Below, piece by piece: positions 34,505 to 42,734 of a stretch of 64,000 nucleotides of DNA (position 1 is its first letter; the number at the start of each line of letters is the position of its first letter). The stretch is taken from the NCBI GenBank assembly GCA_963774555.1, contig CAVZFL010000001.1, positions 806,001 to 870,000 of the forward strand, written 5' to 3'. The notes under the pieces are model-generated. The model worked only from the letters and a program-made list of their open reading frames with translations. It had not been told where the DNA came from and did no database searches. Source of the DNA: VRUE01 sp963774555 (GTDB lineage: Bacteria > Actinomycetota > Thermoleophilia > Solirubrobacterales > 70-9). The translations under genes were made by a program, and so were the position numbers.

Positions 34505-35740
34505 ATGCCAGCGGCCTCGAAAGGGAGAAAAGCGCCTGCAAACGTGCAGGAGGACGGGACCCTCGACGCGCTCTCGGAGGCGGTCGAGTCGGGTGCCGGC
34601 CTGCCCGCGGTGGCGCGGGCGGCGGCAAAAGTGCTCGACGCCAGCGTCGTCCTGATCGACCGCTCCAGCGCCGTGCTGGCCGTGGCCGGAGCCTCGCCCG
34701 ACCAGGAGCGCAAGCTGCTGGCCGGGGGGGAGGAGGTGACCCGGGTCGAGCTGCGGGTCGCGGATTCCGCCGTCGGCGAGCTGCGCTACCGCAGCGCCTC
34801 GCCGACCGAGCCGGCGATCGCCCGCATGGTGACGACACTGCTGGCCCTGGAGCTGGAGCGCTCGCGCTCGCCGGAGTGGGAGAGCGAGGAGGTCGCCGGA
34901 GCTTTCGTCGCCGCCGTGCTGGCCCGCCAGGTGACCGACCGCGGCGACATCCTCGCCCGCGCGGCCGAGCTCGGCGCCGACCTGGAGCGGGGCGCCGGGG
35001 TGCTGATCCTGCACGCTGCGCCGCGAGCGGCGCAGTCGGGCGAGTGGCGGGCGCGGGTGCTGACCCTGGCCCAGCGAGCGCTGCGCTCGCTGGCGCCCGG
35101 CTCGCTGGCGAGCCCGGGCGGGGAGGAGGTGGCGGAGATCGCCGCGATCGTCCCGGCCGAGGACGACACCCGGCTCGAGCGCGCCGCCGCCGGCCTGGCC
35201 CGCGAGCTCGAAGACGGCCTCTCCGGCTTCCACCTGACGATCGGCCGCAGCCGCCATGCCGCGGACCCGGTCGACCTCTACCGCGCCGGCAACGAGGCGC
35301 GCCTGGCGGTCAACGTCGGCGAGGCGGAGGACCGCCCGATCCTCGCCTTCGAGGACACCGGCTCCTACCGCCTGCTGCTGCCGGCGATGAGCGAGGACCC
35401 GCGTGAGCTTGAGCGCTTCTACGAGGAGACGATCGCCCCCCTCTCGGCCTACGACGAGCAGTACGAGACCGAGCTGGTGGCCACGGTCGAGGCCTACCTC
35501 GACAACGACGGCAACGTCGCCGCCACCGCCAAACAGCTCTTCACCCACCGCCACACGATCCGCTACCGCCTCGAGCGCGTGAAGGAGCTCTGCGGCCACG
35601 ACGTCTCCGCCACCGAGGGCCGCGAGAAGCTCGGTCTCGGTCTCAAAACCATGCGAGTCCTCGGCATCGCCTCCCCCCGCGGCCCGGCGATGGAGCCGGG
35701 CAGCGAAGCGGGTCGGGTTCCCCGCTCCTCGGAGGACTAG
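34505..35740 (+). CDS. PucR/CdaR-type transcriptional regulator
   Basis: The 411-residue protein has an N-terminal sensor-like region and a middle GGDEF-like degenerate domain (FHLTIGRSRHAADPVDLYRA). The C-terminal PucR helix-turn-helix carries YLDNDGNVAATAKQLFTHRH and TIRYRLERVKELCG near residues 320-355. Such proteins usually activate catabolic genes or act on cell metabolism; the target is unknown. TAATGG precedes the ATG. It borders the IS630-containing accessory patch. Confidence 0.88.
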   Translation: MPAASKGRKAPANVQEDGTLDALSEAVESGAGLPAVARAAAKVLDASVVLIDRSSAVLAVAGASPDQERKLLAGGEEVTRVELRVADSAVGELRYRSASPTEPAIARMVTTLLALELERSRSPEWESEEVAGAFVAAVLARQVTDRGDILARAAELGADLERGAGVLILHAAPRAAQSGEWRARVLTLAQRALRSLAPGSLASPGGEEVAEIAAIVPAEDDTRLERAAAGLARELEDGLSGFHLTIGRSRHAADPVDLYRAGNEARLAVNVGEAEDRPILAFEDTGSYRLLLPAMSEDPRELERFYEETIAPLSAYDEQYETELVATVEAYLDNDGNVAATAKQLFTHRHTIRYRLERVKELCGHDVSATEGREKLGLGLKTMRVLGIASPRGPAMEPGSEAGRVPRSSED

Positions 35741-35790
35741 CCGGAGGCTAAGTGCTCTCGGTCAGAAATCCCGTCCCGCTTGAAGGAGCA

Positions 35791-36982
35791 GTGACGAGGC
35801 TGGCGAATCTGGGGGCGATGCCGGGACGCAGCCCCCACGAGATCGACCTGAGCGACACCGAGCGCGCCGAGCTGAAGCATCTCGCCGCCTGCTACACCCG
35901 CCCCCATCGTGAGGTGCAGCGAGCCAAGCTGGTGCTGCTGGCGGCCGAGGGCAAGACCAACACCGAGATCGGAGAACGCCTGGAGATGAGCCGCAAGGCC
36001 GTCGGGCGCTGGCGAAAACGCTTCTGCGAACAGGGCATCGAAGGGATCGAGGATCTGAAGCGCACCGGCCGCCCGCGGCGTTTTCCCCCCGGAGGAGATC
36101 GCCCAGGTCAAAGCGGTCGCCTGCGATCTCCCACGCACGCAGGGCGTCCCGCTCTCGCGCTTCTCCCGCGCTGAGCTTCACCGGCTCGTCATCGAGCGCG
36201 GCTTCACCGCGGCCTCAGCGGCGACGATCGCCCGCTGGCTTGCGGAGGACTCCCTCAAACCCTGGCAGCACCGCTCCTGGATCTTCCCCACCGACCCCGA
36301 CTTCGCCGAGAAGGCCGGCCCCGTGCTCGACCTCTACCAGGGACGCTGGAAGGGGAAGCTGCTTCACCCCGGCGACTTCGTGATCTGCGCCGATGAGAAG
36401 CCTTCGATCCAGGCGCGGAATCGCATCCACCCGCTGCTCGGGCCCGAACCCGGTTCTCGCGGCCAGAGGGTCGAGCACACCTACGAGCGAAAGGGCGCCC
36501 TCACCTACCTTGCCGCGCTCGACATCGGCCGCCGCGGCGGCAGGGCGCCGCGGGTCTTCGGCCGCTCCGAGCCCAAGGGCGGGATCGCGCCCTTTGACCG
36601 CCTCGTTCACCAGGTGATGAGGAAGGAGCCCTACGCCTCCGCCCGCAACGTCTTTTGGATCGTCGACAACGGCTCCTCACACCGCGGCCGGCGCTCGATC
36701 GACCGGCTGCAGGGGCGCTGGAAGAACTTGACCCTGGTCCACCTGCCCACCCACGCCAGCTGGCTCAACCAGATCGAGATCTACTTCTCGATCGTGCAGC
36801 GCAAGGTCCTCACCCCCAACGACTTCGATGGCCTCGCTGTTCTTGCCCGCACCCTCAACGAGTTCGAGCGCCACTGGAACGAGATCGCCGAGCCCTTCGA
36901 GTGGAACTTCACCCGCGACAAGCTCGCCGAGCTGATGCAGCGGCTTGCCGCCCGCGAGCCCGAGCTGCGTCTCGCCGCATGA
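35791..36982 (+). mobile_element. IS630-family transposase, frameshifted
   Basis: The N-terminal helix-turn-helix half (DLSDTERAELKHLAACYTRP, TNTEIGERLEMSRKAVGRW) and the C-terminal DDE half are in different frames. They join at TTTT-CCCCCC (36081-36090), where removing one base gives RRFPPEEIAQVKAV. The DDE acids are in VICADEKPSIQARNR, FWIVDNGSSH and WLNQIEIYFS, placing it with IS630/Tc1-mariner. The joined product is about 390 residues. I see no convincing terminal inverted repeats at the left end. The break may be decay, error or programmed slippage on the T/C run. ATG 35818 is another possible start. Confidence 0.8.
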
Positions 36983-36992
36983 CGAGCCGGAC

Positions 36993-37038
36993 CGCATCCG
37001 ACTTTGACCCCACCTCAGGGTGGTCAATGTCGGATGCG
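36993..37038. repeat. Palindromic repeat D, copy 2, downstream of the transposase
   Basis: Perfect 10-nt outer arms CGCATCCGAC and GTCGGATGCG enclose inner arms TTGACC..CACC and GGGTGGTCAA. It lies 10 nt after the transposase stop, so it may terminate that transcript or form the element's end. Its reverse complement matches the repeat inside ispE at 32006-32044. Confidence 0.7.
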
Positions 37039-37102
37039 CGCGATGGGCAGCCCATCCGCGGCGGAACTTATGACCAAGAGCACTAAGCTTCGGTAGTTCC
37101 CT

Positions 37103-37174
37103 TGGGGAGTGGTGTAGCTGGCAACACACGGCACTTTGGATGCCGCATCCCCGGTTCGATCCCGGGCTCCCCAG
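37103..37174 (+). tRNA. tRNA-Gln (anticodon TTG)
   Basis: A full cloverleaf folds. The acceptor pairs TGGGGAG with CTCCCCA, there is a D arm GTGT/ACAC, and the anticodon arm CGGCA-CTTTGGA-TGCCG puts TTG at positions 34-36. A 4-base variable loop precedes the T arm CCCGG-TTCGATC-CCGGG. The discriminator is G and CCA is not encoded. It lies between the transposase patch and the broken HNH gene, so its 3' side may be an insertion hot spot. Confidence 0.93.
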
Positions 37175-37243
37175 TTTCCTGGCCACTGTGCTCCGGGTTC
37201 GGAAATGAAGCTTTCTGTCTGAGACAAATGCGAAACTGTCTCG

Positions 37244-38024
37244 GTGCCGGGAAGGCGTCTCAGCTACACGGAGGAAGAAGCCAGGGCCGCGATTGCGGCC
37301 TCGAAGTCATGGGCTGAGAGCCTGCGAGCGCTCGGTCTTTGTCCGACGGGTGGCGCTTGGCGAATCCTCAAGAAATATGCCGGGATCTGGGAGATATCCA
37401 CCGACCACTTCGATCCGGCCGCTGCCCGCCAGAACAACTTGAAACAGGGGCAGAAGCCTCTCGCTGAGATCCTCGTCGAGCGCTCGACTTACTCCCGTAA
37501 CCATCTCAAGCATCGCCTTTTCGCAGGAGGCCTGAAGAAGCCGCAATGTGAGCTTTGCGGTCTGGGCGAGATGTGGCGAGGCCAGCCGATGTCGATGATT
37601 CTCGATCACATCAACGGAGTCCGGGATGACCACCGGCTGGAGAATCTTCGGATCGTTTGCCCCAATTGCGCGGCGACTCTCGATACGCACGCGGACGTAG
37701 AAATCGGATCGAGCGTGCCATGCGCTCGTGCCTGAGGTGCGATAAGACCTTTGTCCCGAGCTATGCGACGCAGCGCTATTGCTCCCGATCGTGTGTGTTC
37801 GCCGGGATCGATCTGCCCTGCGCGGAATTCCAACGCCACACGCGCGCAAGGTCGAGCGGCCACCGTATGAGCAGCTATTGAGTGAGATCGAGGCGACGAG
37901 CTATCTCGCGGTGGGCCGCAAGTACGGCGTCTCCGACAACGCGGTGCGCAAGTGGGTGCGGTTCTACGGGAGGCAGATCGAGCGTGAGAAGGCCGAAGCC
38001 CGTGCGGCAGACGCTCCGGCTTGA
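37244..38024 (+). pseudogene. HNH endonuclease-like gene, two frameshifts
   Basis: Three consecutive frames together make one protein. The N-terminal region (RRLSYTEEEARAAI) leads to the HNH core CELCGLGEMWRGQ, MILDHINGVRDDHRLENLRI and CPNC. A second zinc-ribbon segment follows (RSCLRCDKTFVPSYATQRYC), then the C-terminal helix-turn-helix VERPPYEQLLSEIEATSYLA with GRKYGVSDNAVRKWVRFYG. The breaks fall near 37690 (CACGCGG, one base missing) and 37841-37849. This layout is seen in phage-like HNH proteins, where the last domain resembles a DNA-binding module. It sits next to tRNA-Gln, consistent with a decayed mobile gene. Confidence 0.7.
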
Positions 38025-38058
38025 ATTGCGTCCGAAAGGCGGCCTAGGGTCCCTGAAT

Positions 38059-38628
38059 ATGGAGATGGGGACTCCCGCCATGGACCCGGAGGTTCGCGAG
38101 GGGCTGCGGCGCAGCTGGAAGGCGCTGATGGCGATCGGGGTCATCGCCATCGTCATCGGCTGCATCGCGATTCTCGTGCCCGCCGTCGCCTCGGTCGGGA
38201 CGGCGATCTTCATCGGTTGGATCCTGGTGATCGCCGGCGCTTTCCTGGTCGCCGGGGCCTTCATGGCGCACTCGATCGGCAGCCTGATTCTGCGCCTGCT
38301 CTGGGCGCTCCTGACCGTCGTCGTCGGCCTCTGGTTGATCGTCGAACCGCACAACGGCACGCTGACGCTGACCCTGGTGCTCGGCATCTACTTCCTCCTC
38401 ATGGGGCTGACCCGGGTCGCCGTCGCCTTCGCCGGCCGTGGCCGGGAAGGCGCCGGCATCGTCGGCCTCAGTGGCGTCGCCGGCCTGCTGATCGGCATCC
38501 TCGTCCTCGCCAAGTTCCCCAGCAGCGCCGATTGGGCGATCGGCCTCCTGGTCGGCATCGACCTGATCTTCGCCGGCTGGACCTTGACCTCCGTCGCCCT
38601 CGTCGGGCGCGATTTGTCACGCGCCTGA
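38059..38628 (+). CDS. HdeD-family (DUF308) membrane protein
   Basis: The 189-residue protein has six hydrophobic helices, starting AIGVIAIVIGCIAILVPAVA, and the repeated small-residue pattern of HdeD-type proteins, which in enterobacteria are tied to acid resistance. No role is established in actinobacteria. ATG 38059 lies 9 nt after TAGGGT, matching the leaderless pattern; an in-frame extension upstream only overlaps the broken HNH gene. Confidence 0.8.
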   Translation: MEMGTPAMDPEVREGLRRSWKALMAIGVIAIVIGCIAILVPAVASVGTAIFIGWILVIAGAFLVAGAFMAHSIGSLILRLLWALLTVVVGLWLIVEPHNGTLTLTLVLGIYFLLMGLTRVAVAFAGRGREGAGIVGLSGVAGLLIGILVLAKFPSSADWAIGLLVGIDLIFAGWTLTSVALVGRDLSRA

Positions 38629-38669
38629 ACTGGCCCGCCGCAGCGGGCGGCGCCGACTAGGATCTAGGG

Positions 38670-40070
38670 GTGGAGTCTCCCCTGGTGCTGGTGATGGCTG
38701 CCGGCGAGGGAACGCGCATGCGTTCCGCCACGCCGAAGATGCTGCACCCGGTCTGCGGCCGGGCGATGGTGGCGTGGCCGATAGTCGCTGCGCGGGAAGC
38801 GACCGAGGGTGAGTGGAACGTGGTGGCGATCGATTCGCCGAAGGAAAACAGCGTCCCCGGCCTGCCCGACAAGGTTCGCATCGTCACCCAGCCCGCGCCC
38901 GACGGCACCGGCGGCGCGGTACGCGCTGCGCTGCCGCTGATCGAAGAGGCCGAGACCGTGCTGGTGCTCTCCGGCGACCACCCGTTGATCACCGCCGAGA
39001 ACATCGCCGACCTGCTCGAGGCCCACGCCGCCGCGGGTGCCGCGGCGACGATGCTGACGATCGAGCTCGACGATCCAGGCTCCTACGGGCGCGTGCTGCG
39101 CAACGATGCCGGTGAGGTCGAGCGCGTGGTCGAGGCAAAGGCAGCAGGTGACGCGACCGCGGAGCAGCTGGCGATCCGCGAGATCAACGCCGGCACCTAC
39201 GTCTTCCAGGCTGCGCCCCTCGCCGAGGCGCTGGGCCGCCTCTCCAATGACAACGCCCAGGGCGAGTACTACCTGCCCGACGTCCTGCCGGCGCTGCGCG
39301 AGGCCGGGCACACCGTCGCCGCCCATCTCACCGACGATCTCGCTGTGACGATGGGGGTGAACAACCGCGCCGACCTGGCCGCGGTCGAGCTCGTCGCCCG
39401 CCGGCGCATCCTCGAGGCCCACATGCTGGCCGGCGTCACCGTCGTCGATCCCGGCTCGACCTGGGTCGACGTCGAGGTCGAGATCGCCGCCGACGCGCGG
39501 ATCGAGCCGGGCACCAGCCTGCGCGGCCTGACCACGGTCGGCTCCGGCTCGACCGTCGGCCCGCTGACGACGCTGATCGACAGCCACCTGGGCGACGGCG
39601 TCAACGTCCCTCACTCCTACCTCGCCGAATGCCGGGTCGGCGACGGCGCCAACGTTGGCCCGTTCGCCTACCTGCGCCCGGGTGCCGAGCTCGCCGCCGG
39701 GTCCAAGGCCGGCACCTTCGTTGAGATCAAGAACTCGCGGCTCGGCGAGGGCGCGAAGGTGCCTCACCTGGCCTACGTCGGCGACACCGAGGTCGGTGCC
39801 GGCAGCAATATCGGCGCCGGCTCGATCACCGCCAACTACGACGGATTCCGCAAGAACCGGACTACGATCGGCGAGAACGCCCACATCGGCGTTGACACGA
39901 TGCTGATCGCCCCTGTAGAAGTCGGCGACGGCGCCTACACTGGCGCCGGTGCAGTGATCAAGGGCGACGTGCCCGAGGGCGCGCTCGCGGTGAGCGAGAA
40001 CGAGCAACGGAACATCGAGGGCTACGCCGACCGCAAGGCGGCGGAGATGCAGGAGGAGCAGACCCCGTGA
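38670..40070 (+). CDS. glmU: Bifunctional N-acetylglucosamine-1-P uridyltransferase / glucosamine-1-P acetyltransferase
   Basis: GlmU makes UDP-GlcNAc for peptidoglycan and other glycans. The 466-residue protein has an N-terminal pyrophosphorylase (LVMAAGEGTRMRS, PKMLHPVCGR, VLSGDHPLI) and a left-handed beta-helix acetyltransferase from about residue 250 (VGPFAYLRPGAEL, GTFVEIKNSRLGEG, GAGSITANYDG). TAGGAT ends 6 nt before GTG 38670. Its stop overlaps the prs start (GTGA), the usual glmU-prs pair. Confidence 0.96.
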   Translation: MESPLVLVMAAGEGTRMRSATPKMLHPVCGRAMVAWPIVAAREATEGEWNVVAIDSPKENSVPGLPDKVRIVTQPAPDGTGGAVRAALPLIEEAETVLVLSGDHPLITAENIADLLEAHAAAGAAATMLTIELDDPGSYGRVLRNDAGEVERVVEAKAAGDATAEQLAIREINAGTYVFQAAPLAEALGRLSNDNAQGEYYLPDVLPALREAGHTVAAHLTDDLAVTMGVNNRADLAAVELVARRRILEAHMLAGVTVVDPGSTWVDVEVEIAADARIEPGTSLRGLTTVGSGSTVGPLTTLIDSHLGDGVNVPHSYLAECRVGDGANVGPFAYLRPGAELAAGSKAGTFVEIKNSRLGEGAKVPHLAYVGDTEVGAGSNIGAGSITANYDGFRKNRTTIGENAHIGVDTMLIAPVEVGDGAYTGAGAVIKGDVPEGALAVSENEQRNIEGYADRKAAEMQEEQTP

Positions 40071-41104
40071 GCACGATTGAGCAGCGCCCCGAGACTGTGG
40101 CGGCGACCCACATCACCCACGACTACTCGAAGCGGATGATGGTCTTCGGCGGCCGCAGCTCGATGGAGCTGGCCGCCAAGGTCGCCGGCAAGCTCGACGT
40201 CGACCTCGGCCAGGTGACGCTGAAGACCTTCGCCAACGGCGAGGTCTACTGCCGCTACGAGGAGTCGATCCGGGGCGCCGACGTCTTCATCGTGCAGTCG
40301 ACCTGCGCCAACGAGCACTCCGGGATGACCCCGAACGACTCGCTGATCGAGCTGCTGACGATGATCGACGCGGCCCAGGGCGCTTCCGCCCACCGCATCA
40401 TCGCGGTCATGCCCTGGTACGGCTACGCCCGCCAGGACAAGAAGTCGGCCCCGCGCGAGCCGATCTCAGCCCGCATCGTCGCCAAGTGCTTGGAGGGCGT
40501 CGGCGTCGACCGCGTCCTCACCATGGACCTCCACGCCGGCCAGGTGCAGGGCTTCTTCCACGTGCCCGTCGACCACATGACGGCGATGCCGATGCTGACC
40601 CAGTGGTTCGCCGATCAGCACCCGGCCGAGGACCTGGTGATCGTCTCCCCCGACGCCGGCCGGGTGAAGACGGCACGCAACTTCGCCCGCCGCATCGGCA
40701 CCCACTGGGCGGTGATGGAGAAGGAGCGCCCGGCTCAGCAGGTGGCCGAGATCGGCTACGTCGTCGGCGACGTCAAGGGCAAGACCGCGGTCCTGGTCGA
40801 CGACATGATCGACACCGCCGGCACCCTTTGCGCCGCGGCCCAGACCGTGCTCGACGAGGGCGCGGCGCGGGTGATCGCCTGCGCCACCCACGGCGTCTTC
40901 TCCGGCCCCGCCTACGAGCGCCTTGCCTTCGAGAGCTCCCACATCGAGAAGATCGTCGTCAGCGACACGATTCCGCTGCGCCCCGGCGCTCCCGACAACA
41001 TCAAAGTGCTCTCCACCGCCGGCACCTTCGCCGACTCGATCCGCCGCATCTTCACCGACGACTCGGTTTCCGAGATCTTCGCCGGCGAGAACCAGCTCTT
41101 CTAG
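40067..41104 (+). CDS. prs: Ribose-phosphate pyrophosphokinase
   Basis: The 345-residue enzyme makes PRPP from ribose 5-phosphate and ATP for nucleotide, His and Trp synthesis. Conserved parts are GEVYCRYEESIRGADVFIVQ, WYGYARQDKKS, TMDLHAGQVQGFF (metal-binding), VIVSPDAGRVKTAR and the PRPP loop VLVDDMIDTAGTL. The start is GTG overlapping the glmU stop. It ends where the GDPD gene starts (TAGTG), so the three genes form one operon. Confidence 0.96.
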   Translation: MSTIEQRPETVAATHITHDYSKRMMVFGGRSSMELAAKVAGKLDVDLGQVTLKTFANGEVYCRYEESIRGADVFIVQSTCANEHSGMTPNDSLIELLTMIDAAQGASAHRIIAVMPWYGYARQDKKSAPREPISARIVAKCLEGVGVDRVLTMDLHAGQVQGFFHVPVDHMTAMPMLTQWFADQHPAEDLVIVSPDAGRVKTARNFARRIGTHWAVMEKERPAQQVAEIGYVVGDVKGKTAVLVDDMIDTAGTLCAAAQTVLDEGAARVIACATHGVFSGPAYERLAFESSHIEKIVVSDTIPLRPGAPDNIKVLSTAGTFADSIRRIFTDDSVSEIFAGENQLF

Positions 41105-41838
41105 TGCCGCCCGAGGGCCTGCGGCTGGTCGGCCACAAGGGCGCCGACCTGATCGCGCCCGGCAACACGGTTGAGAGCTTCCACGCCGCGGTCGAGCACG
41201 GCGTCGACACGATCGAGCTCGACGTGCTCTGGCTGCGCGACGCGCACCTGCCGCTGGAGGAGCGGGCGGAGCTGGTCGTCGCCCATGACTGGGCCGACGC
41301 GGAACGGCGCCAGCCGCTGACCCTGGGCGAGGCGCTCGACGCCTTCCTCGAGCCGCCGCTTCACCGAGTCGAGATCGACGTCGACATCAAGCTGCCGGGC
41401 CGCGAGGAGGAGATCGTCACCGCTCTGCAGGAGCGAGACCTGATCGGCCGGGCGATGGTCTCGACGATGGAGCTGTACTCGCTCGGTCGGATCAAGGAGC
41501 TGGAGCCGAACCTGCGCCGCGGCTGGACCTATCCCAAGGTGACCAAGGACTGGACCTCGAAGCGCTGGGCGAGGGCACCGATGCTGGCGGCGATGGTGGC
41601 GATGCGACACCGCCTGCCCGGCCTGGCGGCGATGGAACTGCCAAAGCTTGGCGTCGAGTCGATGTGGGTCTACCACCCCCTCGTCAGCCCCCGCCTCGCC
41701 CGCATAGCCAAGCTCGCCCGGGTAGAGCTGATCGCCTGGACCGTAGACGACCTCGCGAAGATGGAGCGCCTAGTCGCCGCCGGCGTCCACGGCCTGGTCA
41801 GCAACGACCCCCGCCTCTTCAGCCGACTGTCGAGTTAG
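41104..41838 (+). CDS. Glycerophosphodiester phosphodiesterase-like protein
   Basis: The 244-residue TIM-barrel protein resembles GDPDs that split glycerophosphodiesters into glycerol 3-phosphate and an alcohol. Present are VGHKGADLIAPGNTVESF, TIELDVLWL, VVAHDW, EIDVDIKL and the C-terminal LIAWTVDDLAKM. The usual HRG is HKG and the usual P-E-N-T is P-G-N-T, so catalysis may be altered. The start GTG overlaps the prs stop. Palindrome B2 covers its stop codon. Confidence 0.82.
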   Translation: MPPEGLRLVGHKGADLIAPGNTVESFHAAVEHGVDTIELDVLWLRDAHLPLEERAELVVAHDWADAERRQPLTLGEALDAFLEPPLHRVEIDVDIKLPGREEEIVTALQERDLIGRAMVSTMELYSLGRIKELEPNLRRGWTYPKVTKDWTSKRWARAPMLAAMVAMRHRLPGLAAMELPKLGVESMWVYHPLVSPRLARIAKLARVELIAWTVDDLAKMERLVAAGVHGLVSNDPRLFSRLSS

Positions 41839-41869
41839 GCACACCAGGGTGTGCTCAACTCGACAGTCG
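41824..41869. repeat. Palindromic repeat B, copy 2
   Basis: A 46-bp near-palindrome centred on GGCACACC-AG-GGTGTGC with outer CGACTGTCGAGTT/AACTCGACAGTCG. In reverse complement it matches the copy at 23454-23499 at 41 of 46 positions. It covers the GDPD stop codon and ends 4 nt before the stop of the convergent membrane-protein gene. Confidence 0.75.
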
Positions 41870-41873
41870 TCGG

Positions 41874-42734
41874 TCAGACCGTGCCGGGGGTGGCGGTGGG
41901 TGGGGCGTTGCGGCCGCCCCGTTTGGTCCTGACGGCTGAGTTGAGCTCGTCGGGGGTGAAGCCGCCGACCGCCTCGCCGTCCAGGGCGAAGCGGTAGAGG
42001 GCTACGCCGAAGATGTTGCTGAGGGCGCTGGAGACGAGCATCGAGATCGCCAGGCCGATCACGCCGATCACCAGCAATAGGGCGCCGGCGAAGCTGGCCG
42101 AGGCCCAGATCAGGAAGCCGGCGAAGATCAAGAGCGCGGAGGGGAGGACGCCGAAGAGGAAGACCGCGCCGCCGATCGCGATGTTGCCCGTCACCTGGGC
42201 GCCCCAGCGCGATTTGAAGAGGCTGGAGGAGCGTTTCAGGGTCTGGAACGGGCCGGTGCCCTCGAGCGCGATCACCGGCACCGCGAGGAAGGTGATCAGC
42301 GACCAGCCGACGGCCAGCACGCGGCCGACGATCTCGCCGATTGCGCCCTGGTTCTCCAGGGCGCTCAGCGCGAGCCCGATCGTGGCCGAGAGAGCGGCCC
42401 AGCCGGCGATCTGCGAAAGGCGGCTGCGCGAGACGGCGAGGCCGTCGGCGATCGTCGCCCGCTGGCCCTGGAAGATCATGTTGGCGGCCGCGGCGAGGCC
42501 GACGCTGAAGTAGGTGCCGATCAGGGCGAGCAGGTAGAAGCCGATCACCGCCAGCACTCCGCCGACGATCGTCTGGTCGCTCTCGATCAGGTAGAGACCC
42601 GGGCCGACGACGACGATTGCGCAGACGATCGTCGCAGCGCCCCCGTACAGCGGGAAGCGCAGCAGCTCGGGGTTCTCACGCAGCAGCGCCCAGCTTTTCT
42701 TGGTCAGCTGCCAACCGCGTTTGATCCTGCTCAT
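41874..42734 (-). CDS. Polytopic membrane protein, DUF6159-like
   Basis: The 286-residue protein begins MSRIKRGWQLTKKSWALLRE and has about six hydrophobic helices. The overall look (an amphipathic KKSW start followed by FPLYGG) fits the DUF6159 group of unknown function. The ATG overlaps the kinase stop (ATGA), so the two are coupled and may act on the same membrane process. The C terminus is basic and Pro-rich. Confidence 0.72.
   Translation of the reverse strand: MSRIKRGWQLTKKSWALLRENPELLRFPLYGGAATIVCAIVVVGPGLYLIESDQTIVGGVLAVIGFYLLALIGTYFSVGLAAAANMIFQGQRATIADGLAVSRSRLSQIAGWAALSATIGLALSALENQGAIGEIVGRVLAVGWSLITFLAVPVIALEGTGPFQTLKRSSSLFKSRWGAQVTGNIAIGGAVFLFGVLPSALLIFAGFLIWASASFAGALLLVIGVIGLAISMLVSSALSNIFGVALYRFALDGEAVGGFTPDELNSAVRTKRGGRNAPPTATPGTV

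Noticed and set aside
35730..35790. Left terminal inverted repeat of the IS630 element
   Set aside because: No sequence here pairs convincingly with the region after the transposase stop.
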